From NCBI RefSeq assembly GCF_002813775.1, contig NZ_CP020370.1:1765501-1829500 (forward strand): a stretch of 64,000 bases of DNA, written 5' to 3'. The stretch is from Candidatus Thiodictyon syntrophicum (lineage in GTDB: Bacteria > Pseudomonadota > Gammaproteobacteria > Chromatiales > Chromatiaceae). The notes beneath the pieces were generated by a model, which did no database searches, was not told the DNA's origin, and saw only the letters and a list, made by a program, of their open reading frames with translations. The stretch's first letter is position 1; every line of letters starts with the position of its first letter. Positions 29,000-37,821 of the stretch are shown here, piece by piece. The translations under genes and the position numbers were made by a program.

Positions 29000-29425
29000 T
29001 CATCCCGCCGCCTCACCGCTGATGGTCAGCACAACCTGCCGCCGATGGGCGCGGGTGCGATGCTCGTAGAGATACAGACCCTGCCAGGTACCCAGCGCCA
29101 GGCGGCCGGCGCCGATCGGCAGGGTCAATTCCGTCTTGGTGAGGATGGCGCGCAGGTGGGCGGGCATGTCATCCGGCCCCTCGTCGCTGTGCTCGAAGCG
29201 CGCATCCCCGTCCGGGACCAGGCGGCACAGGAATGCCTCCAGGTCGCGGCGCACCGTCGGGTCCGCGTTCTCGCACAGGATCAGGGACGCGCTGGTGTGC
29301 TGGACGAAGCAATGGCACAGTCCGGTGTGCACCCCGGCGGCCCGCACGCGCCGCTCGACCTCCGCGGTGATCTCGTAGGTACCGCGCCCGCGGGTGCTGA
29401 CTGACAGGACCTCTTGGGCGATCAT
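29000..29425 (-). CDS. yjbQ: YjbQ family protein (UPF0047), 141 aa
   Basis: Small conserved enzyme-like protein of the YjbQ family, described as having weak thiamine-phosphate synthase activity; its physiological role is unclear. Signatures: CHCFVQHTSASLILCENADP, HSDEGPDDMPAHLRA and LGTWQGLYLYEHRTRAHRR, with the histidines expected at the metal site. The start at 29425 (MIAQEVLSVSTRGRG) matches family length. The longer reading frame upstream adds 29 atypical residues and reaches close to recG. It is divergent from recG. Confidence 0.9.
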   Translation of the reverse strand: MIAQEVLSVSTRGRGTYEITAEVERRVRAAGVHTGLCHCFVQHTSASLILCENADPTVRRDLEAFLCRLVPDGDARFEHSDEGPDDMPAHLRAILTKTELTLPIGAGRLALGTWQGLYLYEHRTRAHRRQVVLTISGEAAG

Positions 29426-29518
29426 CGCCGGGTCCCCGGGACCGCCGGGTACCGGCCCGGCGCGGCAGTGGTGACATGACAGGTTGGGACGCTCATCGCA
29501 GCGGGCCTCCAAGAAGAA

Positions 29519-31705
29519 ATGATGCTACCTTCCCCCGATTGTCCAGCCCCCCGCCGCGAAATGCCAGCGATCCCCGACCCTACCCCTGACCCGCCCCCGC
29601 CGCCGCCCGCCCTGGATCAACTCCCGGTCGCCGACCTGCAACGGGTGGGTCCCAGGGTCCAAGAGCGCCTGGCCCGTCTGGGCATCCACAGCGTCCAGGA
29701 CCTGCTCTTTCACCTCCCGGTCCGCTACCAGGACCGCGGCCTGGTGGTGCCGCTCACCGACCTGCGCCCCGGGGCCGAGGTGCAGATCGAGGGCGAGGTG
29801 GGCGAGACCCAAATCAGCTATGGCGGGCGCCGTTCGCTCAAGGTCTGGCTCACCGACGGGACCGCGACGGGCGAGCAACCGATCCCGGGCGGGGTCTTGT
29901 TGCGCTTCTTCCATTTCTCGCCCCAACAGGTGGCAGCCCTGCGCCCCGGGGTGCGGCTGCGTTGCTACGGGGAGGTGCGCCAGGGGCCGAACAGCCTGGA
30001 ACTGGTCCACCCGGAGTACCGCCTGTGCGGCGCGGATGAAGCGCCGCCACCCGCGCCGCGCCTGACACCGATCTATCCCTCCACCGAGGGCCTGCAGCAG
30101 TCGTCCTGGCGGGGCCTGACCGATCAGGCATTGGCGCTCCTGGCGCAACACCCCCCGGGCGAGTGCCTGCCGGCCGCGGTCCTGGCCGGCTTCGCGCTCC
30201 CGGACCTGGGCACCGCGTTGGACTATGTCCACCGCCCGCCTCTGGCGGCAAGCCTTGCCGACCTGACGGAGCGCCGCCACCCGGCCTTCCTGCGCCTGGC
30301 CTTTGAGGAACTGGTGGCCCACCAGGTGAGCCTGCGGCGCCTGCGCCTCGCCCACCTGCGCACGCCGGCCCCGGTGCTCGCCGGTGACGGGGGGCTGCGG
30401 CGGCGCCTGCGCGAGGTCTTGCCCTTTGCGCTGACGCCGGACCAGGAGCAGGCCGCCGCCGAGATCGCCGCCGACCTGGCGCGTGCGCTGCCCATGCAGC
30501 GCCTTCTGCAAGGCGACGTGGGCTCGGGCAAGACCGTGGTGGCGGCCCTGGCCGCACTCCAGGCGATTGAGTCCGGCCGCCAGGCGGCCCTGATGGTGCC
30601 GACCGAACTGCTCTCGGAGCAGCACTACCGGGGCCTGGCGACCTGGCTCGAGCCGCTGGGAGTGGCGCCCGTCTGGCTCACCGGCCGGCACAAGGGGCGC
30701 GAGCGCACCGCGCTCCTCGCTGCCATCGCCGCCGGCCGCGCGCCGCTCGTCATCGGCACCCATGCCCTGATCCAGGAGGAGGTGCGCTTCGCCGACCTGG
30801 GGCTCTCCATCATCGACGAGCAGCACCGCTTCGGCGTCCACCAGCGGATGCGCCTGCGTGAGAAGGGTGCCCAGGAGGGCGGGGCGCCCCACCAACTCAT
30901 CATGACGGCGACCCCCATCCCGCGCTCGCTCGCCATGACGCTCTATGCGGACCTGGACCTGTCGGTGATCGCCAAGGCGCCCCCCGGGCGCACCCCCATC
31001 GTCACCGTGGCCCTGCCCGACGGCCGGCGCGAGGCGGTGATCGGGCGGGTACACGACGCCTGCGCTGCCGGGCGTCAGGCCTATTGGGTCTGTACCCTGA
31101 TCGAGGAGTCCGAGGCGCTCCAGGCCCAGGCGGCGCAGGAGACCGCCCGACAACTCGGCGACTGCCTGCCCGGGGTGCGGGTGGGCCTGGTCCATGGCCG
31201 CCAGCGCGCCCCCGAGCGTGAGGCGGTGATGGCCGCCTTCGCGGCGGCCGCCCTGGATCTGTTGGTAGCGACCACGGTGATCGAGGTCGGCGTCGATGTC
31301 CCCAATGCCAGCCTGATGATCATCGAGAATCCGGAGCGGCTCGGGCTCTCGCAACTGCACCAGTTGCGCGGCCGGGTCGGGCGCGGCGCGCGCGAGAGCC
31401 ATTGCGTGCTGCTCTATCATGCGCCGCTGAGCGTCCAGGCGCGGGACCGACTGGCCCTGATCCGCGCAACACTCGACGGCTTTCGCATTGCCGAAGAGGA
31501 TCTGAAGATGCGCGGGGCGGGCGAGGTGCTGGGCACGCGCCAGACCGGCACCCTGGAGTTCCGGGTGGCCGACCCGCTGCGCGACCAACACCTGACCGGT
31601 GCCGCCCAGCGCGCGGCCGACCTGATCCTCGCGCGTTATCCGGACCTGGTGGAACCCCTGATGCAACGCTGGCTCGGGCGGCGCGAGGTGTTCGGGGTGG
31701 TATGA
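29519..31705 (+). CDS. recG: ATP-dependent DNA helicase RecG (728 aa)
   Basis: Remodels stalled replication forks and branched recombination intermediates. The N-terminal wedge/OB domain (LGIHSVQDLLFHLPVRYQDR) is followed by Walker A GDVGSGKT (about residue 332), the helicase box DEQHRFG (about 431), TATPIPRSLA, ATTVIEVGVDVPNA and QLHQLRGRVGRG, then the TRG motif region. The first 40 residues are proline-rich (PDPTPDPPPPPPALDQL) and atypical, so the true start may be an internal ATG (position 29561, MPAIPD). Confidence 0.95.
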   Translation: MMLPSPDCPAPRREMPAIPDPTPDPPPPPPALDQLPVADLQRVGPRVQERLARLGIHSVQDLLFHLPVRYQDRGLVVPLTDLRPGAEVQIEGEVGETQISYGGRRSLKVWLTDGTATGEQPIPGGVLLRFFHFSPQQVAALRPGVRLRCYGEVRQGPNSLELVHPEYRLCGADEAPPPAPRLTPIYPSTEGLQQSSWRGLTDQALALLAQHPPGECLPAAVLAGFALPDLGTALDYVHRPPLAASLADLTERRHPAFLRLAFEELVAHQVSLRRLRLAHLRTPAPVLAGDGGLRRRLREVLPFALTPDQEQAAAEIAADLARALPMQRLLQGDVGSGKTVVAALAALQAIESGRQAALMVPTELLSEQHYRGLATWLEPLGVAPVWLTGRHKGRERTALLAAIAAGRAPLVIGTHALIQEEVRFADLGLSIIDEQHRFGVHQRMRLREKGAQEGGAPHQLIMTATPIPRSLAMTLYADLDLSVIAKAPPGRTPIVTVALPDGRREAVIGRVHDACAAGRQAYWVCTLIEESEALQAQAAQETARQLGDCLPGVRVGLVHGRQRAPEREAVMAAFAAAALDLLVATTVIEVGVDVPNASLMIIENPERLGLSQLHQLRGRVGRGARESHCVLLYHAPLSVQARDRLALIRATLDGFRIAEEDLKMRGAGEVLGTRQTGTLEFRVADPLRDQHLTGAAQRAADLILARYPDLVEPLMQRWLGRREVFGVV

Positions 31706-31756
31706 GCCGCGGACCCTGGAGTCCAAGCTTTACCGTCAACGTCGCGCCGTGGCGCT

Positions 31757-31788
31757 GTGGGAGCGGCTTCAGCCGCGACGGGCGTCGC
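31757..31788. repeat. REP-like hairpin after recG
   Basis: GTGGGAGCGGCTTCAGCCGC palindrome followed by GACGGGCGTCGC. It is the same family as at 28.9 and 55.3 kb and lies just before the AraC-type remnant. Confidence 0.7.
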
Positions 31789-31789
31789 A

Positions 31790-32040
31790 AGCTGCCTTCC
31801 GGACGTCTTGCCGCGCACCGTGCAGTTGGCCTTCCGGCGTTACCGCCAGTGCGCCCCGATGGAGTTCATCCGCCGCGCCCGCTTGAACGGCATCCGCCAG
31901 GAACTGCCGGCCCGCGGCGGGGGGCCGCCGTCGCCGAAATCGCCATGAGATTCGGCTTCTTCCACATCGTGAAGGTGACGGCCACCGGGCTGGCCTGCGA
32001 CAACCTTCCGACGCTGGTGGAAGCCTACGAGAAATCGTAG
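31790..32040 (+). pseudogene. AraC-type regulator C-terminal remnant, frameshifted
   Basis: One frame reads LPRTVQLAFRRYRQCAPMEFIRRARLNGIRQEL, and another continues AVAEIAMRFGFFHIVKVT. Together these match the two helix-turn-helix units of an AraC DNA-binding domain (typically S.RTLQRAFR...P..F.R..RL...R..L, then V.EIA.RWGF.H). The frame changes near 31910, inside a GC-rich run. No upstream ligand-binding domain is present, so it is a decayed fragment and not a functional gene. Confidence 0.65.
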
Positions 32041-32206
32041 GTGCATCGCGGCCGAGGGGCCGCGCACCGCGCTGCGTGATTACGCGGTGAGGCTCGCGCG
32101 AGGCTTGCAGGTGCGGGGCCAAACGCACTACTTGCTGTGAGTGCGATGGCCCCCGATGCCGTTAAGTCAAGCGCTGCCGGTTCCCAGGTCTTGGGACGCA
32201 CATCGC

Positions 32207-32767
32207 TCAGATATCGCCACAGGCGAAGTTGCACTGCATGGAATTCCCCACTTGGACGCCAACCATGCACTGCGTTGTCGGCACTACCGCCACCGCGCCG
32301 ACTGACCTAGATGATTCACAGGCTGGCGGCAAGCTGATAGCGATGACGCTCATCGGCACGCCGGATTGATTGTCATAGATGTTTGTCGTGTGGGGGACGA
32401 TCGGGAAAGTCCCCCCTGCCGGGTCGCTGATGATATTGGTCACTGCTGCCGCATAGGCATCGCGCAACAGGTTGAAACCACCCGTAACGCTGACCAGGGA
32501 CCCGACCGCCAAGGCACCGGCGAGGAGCGAGGCGATGTAGCCCTGGCCCTTGCGTACGGACCGGTAAGCGAGGAACCCCAGCGACAACGCCAGCAGGATC
32601 AGCATGGTGCCGCCCAGCGTCGGGATCGGGAGGGCGCTGGTGGCACCCAGTCGCCCGAAGGTGATGCTGCCGTTTGCCGCCTGTGCCAAGGCCAAACCCG
32701 GTATCAGCACCAGGCTCCCAAGGCCCATGAAGGCCCCGAACTTCAGAATACGCGAAGACTTGCTCAT
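32207..32767 (-). CDS. Midcut-by-XrtH-type exported protein (186 aa)
   Basis: Small envelope protein that appears to be an exosortase H (XrtH) substrate of the unusual internal-site type. A signal peptide (ILKFGAFMGLGSLVLIPGLALA|QA) is followed by the PTL-type sorting motif LPIPTLGG at about residue 48, in mid-protein. Next come a hydrophobic helix (TMLILLALSLGFLAY), a basic stop RSVRKG and a second hydrophobic helix. The C-terminal 90 residues contain four cysteines. The start at 32767 has GGGGGA 6 bases upstream. Ordinary XrtH targets carry this motif at the extreme C-terminus. No exosortase gene is in the window. Confidence 0.75.
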   Translation of the reverse strand: MSKSSRILKFGAFMGLGSLVLIPGLALAQAANGSITFGRLGATSALPIPTLGGTMLILLALSLGFLAYRSVRKGQGYIASLLAGALAVGSLVSVTGGFNLLRDAYAAAVTNIISDPAGGTFPIVPHTTNIYDNQSGVPMSVIAISLPPACESSRSVGAVAVVPTTQCMVGVQVGNSMQCNFACGDI

Positions 32768-33141
32768 CGATTTCCCCCTTTGTCTGACCACTCATGCTGC
32801 TGCGCTTTACCGCAAACTTGCTGCCTGATCGTCCCATGTCGGTCGACCGACGCAAAATGATATCATATCCCTGGTGCCGGGCTTGGACCCTGGGCGGCCG
32901 CGGCAGCCCTGAAGCATAACCCTGCCGCCGGCTGACATTGGGCGGCGTCGGCGCCGTTGGGCGCTGGCGTTGGCCGCTGCGGGGTGCGTTGGCCCTGACC
33001 GGGGGTTGCGGCAGAAGGTTTGGCAGGTGCCGGGAGGGTTGTCGGACCGGTACTCGGGCATGCGTCACGCTCGCCAGGCCAGCGGTTGCCAGCACCGGTG
33101 GTCGCCGGCGTGCCGGGGTCGGGCGCCGTTCCCGGCGGCGG

Positions 33142-34662
33142 TTATTCGAGCTGAAGCTGCAGCGGCTGGGCGAGCAGGCGGCGCATCCGCGCGGGGTCGA
33201 GCCAGGGGCCGGCACAGGACGCGCGGATGAAGGCGATGGCGCCACGCACGCCCAGGGTGCGATAAAGCTCGCGCAGATGGCGGGCAAAGCGTGCCAGGGT
33301 GTTGAACAGGTGCGCCAGGCGCATCAGGTAGTGATAGCCCTTCATGGCGTTCCAGTTCAGGGCAAAGGCGTGCTCGTAGTGGTAACCCTGATGTTTCTCC
33401 ACCAGGAAGCCGGCCTCGATGCCCCAGCGGTAACGGGCCCCTAGGTTGCAGCGCTCATGCGCATTAGCGCGGCTGAGTGGTTGGCTGGAGAGCCAGGCAT
33501 GGCGCGCGGTCTTGGTCAGGCGCGCGCCTTGTTCATCGATCGTCTCCCAGGTCTCCTCACAGACCACCACATGCAGACTGAGGTGGCGGCGCGTGTTGTT
33601 TGAGAAGGCATAGTCGATCGCGTTGACCCAGGAAAAGCGCTGGTGGCGCTCCCCCCAGTCGCGCTGACAACCCGCTGGCTGCACCGCGTGCAGCGCGTGG
33701 AATTCCTCCCAGACCGTAGGCAAGTCCTTGTCCTTGAAAACGATCATGAACTGCCAGTGGTACTGATGGCAGCACTGCATCACCGGTCCGTCGGCATAGA
33801 GACCGTCGAGCAACAGCAAGATCGGCAGGCGCGGGAACAGCGTCTTGATCCGGGCGCTGAGCCGCGTGAAGGCGCGCCGTTCGCAGTCTTGTTTGTCGGC
33901 CTTGGTATCGCCCTTGGCATATTCGAGGAATTCGCTCAGCAAGGGGATCACCAGCCCGTTGTGAAAGGCCAGACTGGCCTCCAGGACGTAGACGAAGTAC
34001 TGGGTGTGGCGCGCGTCCTCGGCCCCGACCTGACGTTCCAGGAGATTCTCATCCCAGAGGTGGTCACGGGTGAATTTCTGGGAGCCGTCGATGGCGATGG
34101 GATAGGCGTGGTTGATCAGGTAGCGGCGGAAGGTCTTGGCGCGGATCAGGCGGCGTACCAGGTCGATGTGCGCCTGTTCGAGGTGGGTCACGTCGATGTC
34201 GCGCAGCAGCCGAAACAGGGTGTCGGCGTGCGGGAGGGTCTCCAGTTCGGGGAACAGGAGCCGTAGGTTGGCCTCGAACTGGGGGTGCGTCAGTTCGCGG
34301 TTGACCGCGCGCCGGGAGGCGAACTGAAAGACGAACATCAGCAGCCCGTAGAGCAGCAGCACGGTGAGCCGATGCCGACACTTCTTGGGGTTGCGGGGCT
34401 CGGGAATCTGTCCCAGGGCGGCGAGCAACGCGGGCAGTTCCCGGCGCAGGACGCGCACCTGGCCGCTGACCGCCGCCTCGCGGGCCTGCTGTTCCTCGGC
34501 GAGCGTGGCGTACGCCGAGCAGCGATTGGGTAACGGCGCGGGTACGCGGGGGATCAGTCCGTCCTGGCGCTGCTGTTGGCGTAGCGCCTGTTCCTGCTGT
34601 TTCTTGTGCGCGCGTTGCTCCTTGATGGCCGCGCGTGACAGGCGGCGGCAGGGTTTGCTCAT
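33142..34662 (-). CDS. Transposase of the DUF4338-carrying IS (506 aa)
   Basis: DDE-type transposase. Visible candidate catalytic segments are PIAIDGSQKFTRDH, LPILLLLDGLYADGPVM and YRWGIEAGFLVEKHQGYHYEH; the last resembles the C-terminal glutamate helix of ISH/ISNCY-like transposases. A basic, glutamine-rich N-terminus (AIKEQRAHKKQQEQALRQQQ) probably forms a coiled coil. The start is the ATG overlapping the upstream stop. The longer frame upstream is only the antisense-free shadow of the DUF4338 gene. No internal stops are seen, so it is likely functional. Confidence 0.8.
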   Translation of the reverse strand: MSKPCRRLSRAAIKEQRAHKKQQEQALRQQQRQDGLIPRVPAPLPNRCSAYATLAEEQQAREAAVSGQVRVLRRELPALLAALGQIPEPRNPKKCRHRLTVLLLYGLLMFVFQFASRRAVNRELTHPQFEANLRLLFPELETLPHADTLFRLLRDIDVTHLEQAHIDLVRRLIRAKTFRRYLINHAYPIAIDGSQKFTRDHLWDENLLERQVGAEDARHTQYFVYVLEASLAFHNGLVIPLLSEFLEYAKGDTKADKQDCERRAFTRLSARIKTLFPRLPILLLLDGLYADGPVMQCCHQYHWQFMIVFKDKDLPTVWEEFHALHAVQPAGCQRDWGERHQRFSWVNAIDYAFSNNTRRHLSLHVVVCEETWETIDEQGARLTKTARHAWLSSQPLSRANAHERCNLGARYRWGIEAGFLVEKHQGYHYEHAFALNWNAMKGYHYLMRLAHLFNTLARFARHLRELYRTLGVRGAIAFIRASCAGPWLDPARMRRLLAQPLQLQLE

Positions 34663-35564
34663 GGCGTCGTCCCCCCGGACGCGGCGCACAAGCGCTCGCG
34701 CCACTGTGCACTCAAGGGCTTGACCCAGACTTGGCGCGGGGCGCTGTGATAGGTCCGGCCCGGTCGCGCCAGCCCGCTCCCGCTGGTCTCCCCCAGCAGT
34801 TCCCACCCGGCGGCACGGTAACAGGTGCCGGCGTAGTGGCGCGGGTCGACGAAGGTCTCCAGCAACAGCGGCGCAAACCCCCAGTGTTCGAGCCAATCGG
34901 CGCGCACCCGCCGCGCCAGTTGTCCCAGCACATGGCTGGCCAGGTGCGGCACCTGGACGTGGGGAAAGATCAGAAAGCGGCTGTTGTTGAGCACCCGCAC
35001 CTGGTTGGCCCGGCGCGTCTGGGCGTCCCACCCGATCCAGTGGTCACGCACCGCCAGCGCGCGCGCCGCGCCCGCCAGCAGGAGGCAGCCCAGGTGCTGC
35101 TCGCCCGCGGTGATGAAGTAGCGCAGCCGGTAGCCGAAGGCACCCTTGTAGCCCAAGGGGTGCCAACGCGCGACCGCCGCATTCCATTGCGCCACCGCCG
35201 CGGCGTCGGCGCGCACCGGCGCCAGGCGCACCGGGCCGAGCGCGGCCAAGGGGCCGTGAATCGGCATCGGCGCCGCCACCACCGGCGCCGGGGGGACCGG
35301 GCGGGGACGCCGCGCGACCTGCAACGGGGGCAGCGCCACCAACCCGGCCGCCTCCAGACGTTCCAGAAACTCCCGACAGGCGTGAACCTTCGCCGCCCCC
35401 GTCACGGTATACCACTGCAAATGCTCGCACAGCGTCGCCGCCAACTCGCGCCGCCCCAACCGCGGCAGCCACGCCACCGTCTGGCGGATACCGGCGATCT
35501 CCTCGACGCTGAAGACGCGACCACAGTGCACCCACGGTCCTGGACTCATCGCACCCATCGCCAC
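34659..35564 (-). CDS. DUF4338 (DruA-like) accessory protein of the IS (301 aa)
   Basis: Protein of the DUF4338 family, the same domain as DruA of the Druantia antiphage system. Signatures: RRELAATLCEHLQWYTVTGAAKVHAC near the N-terminus, GYKGAFGYRLRYFI in the centre and NNSRFLIFPHVQVPHLASHVLG with ADWLEHWGFAPLLLETFVDP. The C-terminus ends in YHSAPRQVWVKPL. Here it is the first of two overlapping genes between inverted repeats, so a transposition role is more likely than defence. Its molecular function is not established. Confidence 0.78.
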   Translation of the reverse strand: MAMGAMSPGPWVHCGRVFSVEEIAGIRQTVAWLPRLGRRELAATLCEHLQWYTVTGAAKVHACREFLERLEAAGLVALPPLQVARRPRPVPPAPVVAAPMPIHGPLAALGPVRLAPVRADAAAVAQWNAAVARWHPLGYKGAFGYRLRYFITAGEQHLGCLLLAGAARALAVRDHWIGWDAQTRRANQVRVLNNSRFLIFPHVQVPHLASHVLGQLARRVRADWLEHWGFAPLLLETFVDPRHYAGTCYRAAGWELLGETSGSGLARPGRTYHSAPRQVWVKPLSAQWRERLCAASGGTTP

Positions 35565-35813
35565 CCCCCGGCGGAACGGCAGACCGATTACCCTGCCATT
35601 AATCCTGCCAGAGTCGCCGCGCGGTGTCTACCCCCTTGTGCGAACATTAACTTTCTCTAACCCCCGCCAGCCCGCGCCGTGACTGGGGTGGCGCGGTTAT
35701 GCTTCAGGGCTGCGGCCGCGGCCGCAGCGCCCGGCCCTTGATCGTGCAATAATCTCAAGGGGCCGCCACAGGCCCGGTCGCCTTCCTTGAGATGATCCCC
35801 TGTCGTTGAAACC

Positions 35814-36740
35814 ATGCCGAGCACTGACGTTCCCCCAGCCAAGATCGGCGATTGTCGCCCAGGTCCGGACCCGGCCGCCTGGCGCGGGCGCCTGCGCAAT
35901 TACTACCTCCTGGTGCGTCTGCACCGCCCCATCGGGACCTTCCTGCTCATGTGGCCCGCCCTCTGGGCCCTGTGGCTGGCGGGACAGGGGCATCCGCCCT
36001 GGCAGGTGGTCCTGATCTTCGTCCTCGGGGTGGTGCTGATGCGCTCGGCCGGGTGCGCGATCAACGACTTCGCGGACCGCCACTTCGACGGACACGTCGC
36101 CCGCACCAATCAGCGCCCGTTGGCTACCGGGGCGGTCAGCCCCGCGGAGGCGGTCGGGGTCTTCGTGGTCCTGTCACTGGTCGCCTTCGCCCTGGTGCTG
36201 CTCCTGGACTGGCGCACCGTGGCCCTGTCCACCGTGGCCGTGCTCCTGACCCTGGTCTATCCCTTCATGAAGCGTTTCACCCATGTGCCCCAACTCTTTC
36301 TCGGCGCGGCCTTCGGGTGGGCCATCCCCATGGCCTACATGGCCGTCGCCGGCGCGATCCCGGTGAGTGCCTGGTTACTCTTCATCGCCACCCTTATCTG
36401 GGCTCTGGTCTACGACACCCAGTACGCCATGGTGGACCGGGAGGACGATCTGAAGATCGGCATCAAGTCCACCGCCATCCTGTTCGGGGTCTGGGACCGG
36501 TTGGCGATCGGCCTGCTCCAGGTCCTGATGCTGGGCCTGCTGCTCGGGATCGGCCTGGATGCCGGCCGGGGCGCCTGGTACCTGGGCGGGTTGGCGTTCG
36601 CCGCCGGCCTGGGGGTCTATCAGCAATGGCTGATCCGCAGGCGCGAGCCCCGCGCCTGCTTTCAGGCCTTTCTCAACAACAACTACTTCGGTCTGGCGGT
36701 GTTTGTGGGCCTGGTGCTGGACTATGCCGTCGGCGGCTGA
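35814..36740 (+). CDS. ubiA: 4-hydroxybenzoate octaprenyltransferase UbiA (308 aa)
   Basis: Integral membrane prenyltransferase attaching the polyprenyl tail to 4-hydroxybenzoate in ubiquinone synthesis. Both aspartate-rich motifs are present: NDFADRHFD (about residue 83, Mg-prenyl-diphosphate binding) and [13 protein letters not shown] (about 200). About eight hydrophobic helices are evident. The start gives a 20-residue lead-in [12 protein letters not shown] before the family core; an internal start is possible. It begins about 100 bases after the IS, which may have affected its promoter. Confidence 0.93.
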   Translation: MPSTDVPPAKIGDCRPGPDPAAWRGRLRNYYLLVRLHRPIGTFLLMWPALWALWLAGQGHPPWQVVLIFVLGVVLMRSAGCAINDFADRHFDGHVARTNQRPLATGAVSPAEAVGVFVVLSLVAFALVLLLDWRTVALSTVAVLLTLVYPFMKRFTHVPQLFLGAAFGWAIPMAYMAVAGAIPVSAWLLFIATLIWALVYDTQYAMVDREDDLKIGIKSTAILFGVWDRLAIGLLQVLMLGLLLGIGLDAGRGAWYLGGLAFAAGLGVYQQWLIRRREPRACFQAFLNNNYFGLAVFVGLVLDYAVGG

Positions 36741-36794
36741 ACAGGTCGACCGCGCCTGAACGCAATTGCGCGTAATTAATTGAGGGTTTAGACA

Positions 36795-37508
36795 ATGTTT
36801 CGTAGCCTGCGTGTGTCCTTCCGGGCCGGCGTGGTCGCCTTACTGCTGTCCATCGGCTCGGCCTGGGCCGCCGAGGGCGGCAGCGAGTTCGCGACGCTGA
36901 CGCCCGCCGTACCCACCGCGACCGGCGACAAAGTGGAGGTCGTGGAGGTCTTCTGGTACGGCTGCTCCCATTGCTGGCACCTGGAGCCGATCATGAACAC
37001 CTGGGTCGGCACCCAGCCCGCGGGCATCGCCTTCCGCCGGATGCCGGCCACCGGCGCGCGCTGGGACCCCCATGCCCGGGCCTATTACGCCGCCGAGGCC
37101 CTGGGCAAGCTCGATGAGTTCCATGTGGCCCTGTTCAAGGCCATGCAGATCGACCGGCGGCCCATCTTGAAGGAGGACGACCTCGTGAAGTTCGCCGGTG
37201 AGATCGGTATCGATGAGAAGGCCTTCCGCGATGCCTATAACTCTTTCACGGTCGAGACCAAGGTCCGCAAGGCCCAGGATCTGGTCGCGCGTTACGGCAT
37301 CGATGGGGTCCCGGCGGTGATTGTCAACGGCAAGTACCGCACCAGCCCGAGTCAGACCGGCGGCAAGGAGCGGTTCATCGAGGTGCTCAATACGCTGGTG
37401 GGCCAGGAACTCGCCGCCAAGGGGGCGTCGGGCGTAGCGACGACGGCACCAGCGCCCGTTGCCACGCCGGCACCCGCCGCGGCGACCGCTCCCGCGGGTG
37501 GATCCTGA
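36795..37508 (+). CDS. dsbA: Thiol:disulfide interchange protein DsbA (237 aa)
   Basis: Periplasmic oxidase that introduces disulfide bonds into exported proteins. A signal peptide (VALLLSIGSAWA|AE) is followed by the thioredoxin-fold active site WYGCSHC (about residue 54; CSHC rather than E. coli CPHC). The cis-proline loop is GVPAVIVNGKY. The C-terminal 30 residues are a low-complexity Ala/Pro tail (APAPVATPAPAAATAPAG), an unusual extension for DsbA that may be a flexible linker. It lies 54 bases after ubiA in the same direction. Confidence 0.92.
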   Translation: MFRSLRVSFRAGVVALLLSIGSAWAAEGGSEFATLTPAVPTATGDKVEVVEVFWYGCSHCWHLEPIMNTWVGTQPAGIAFRRMPATGARWDPHARAYYAAEALGKLDEFHVALFKAMQIDRRPILKEDDLVKFAGEIGIDEKAFRDAYNSFTVETKVRKAQDLVARYGIDGVPAVIVNGKYRTSPSQTGGKERFIEVLNTLVGQELAAKGASGVATTAPAPVATPAPAAATAPAGGS

Positions 37509-37821
37509 TTTTAGGGACTGAACCGCGAATGACTCGCCGGATCGGGACCTTTGCACCGTCGCCCCGGGGGCCTTGTGGGAGTGGCTTTACCGTAAGAGCC
37601 GCTCCCGCCGGGGGCTTTCATGTTTCGGGGGTGTCAGACAAGCCTTCATGGCGGTTAGCCGCGACGCGAGGCCGCGGTAACCAAGAAGACACAAAGGGAT
37701 CTGCGCAGCATCCGGATCGCCCGATGGGTGAGCCAAATCACTTCGACAACGCCTTGAAATTTCTTGGCGAGCTTGGCGCCTTGGCGTGAGAACTGCTCTT
37801 TCCAGGTTACGCCTGGTCGAA
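37509..37821. other. Intergenic region with REP-like hairpin, no gene
   Basis: Contains GTGGGAGTGGCTTTACCGTA followed by AGAGCCGCTCCCGC (37573-37612), a REP relative. It also has repeat-like text CTTGGCGAGCTTGGCGCCTT near 37765, resembling dispersed CTTGGCG repeats seen in other bacteria. No credible ORF is present. It separates dsbA from convergent ybiT. Confidence 0.55.

Larger units (their letters stand above)
32903..35713 (-). mobile_element. Two-gene insertion sequence with DUF4338 (2811 bp)
   Basis: Nineteen-base inverted ends GCAGCCCTGAAGCATAACC are flanked by GGCCGCG on both sides (32896-32902 and 35714-35720). The match is exact, though the sequence is low-complexity. Inside are a DUF4338 gene and a transposase overlapping by 4 bases (ATGA). 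About 240 bases at the left end beyond the transposase and about 150 at the right end show no gene. The family could not be named. Confidence 0.8.

Noticed and set aside
29525-31726. 733-codon leftward ORF opposite recG
   Set aside because: Antisense shadow of an unmistakable RecG.
34659-35564. Druantia defence system (DruA)
   Set aside because: Only the DUF4338 gene is present, overlapping a transposase within inverted repeats; no other Druantia genes.
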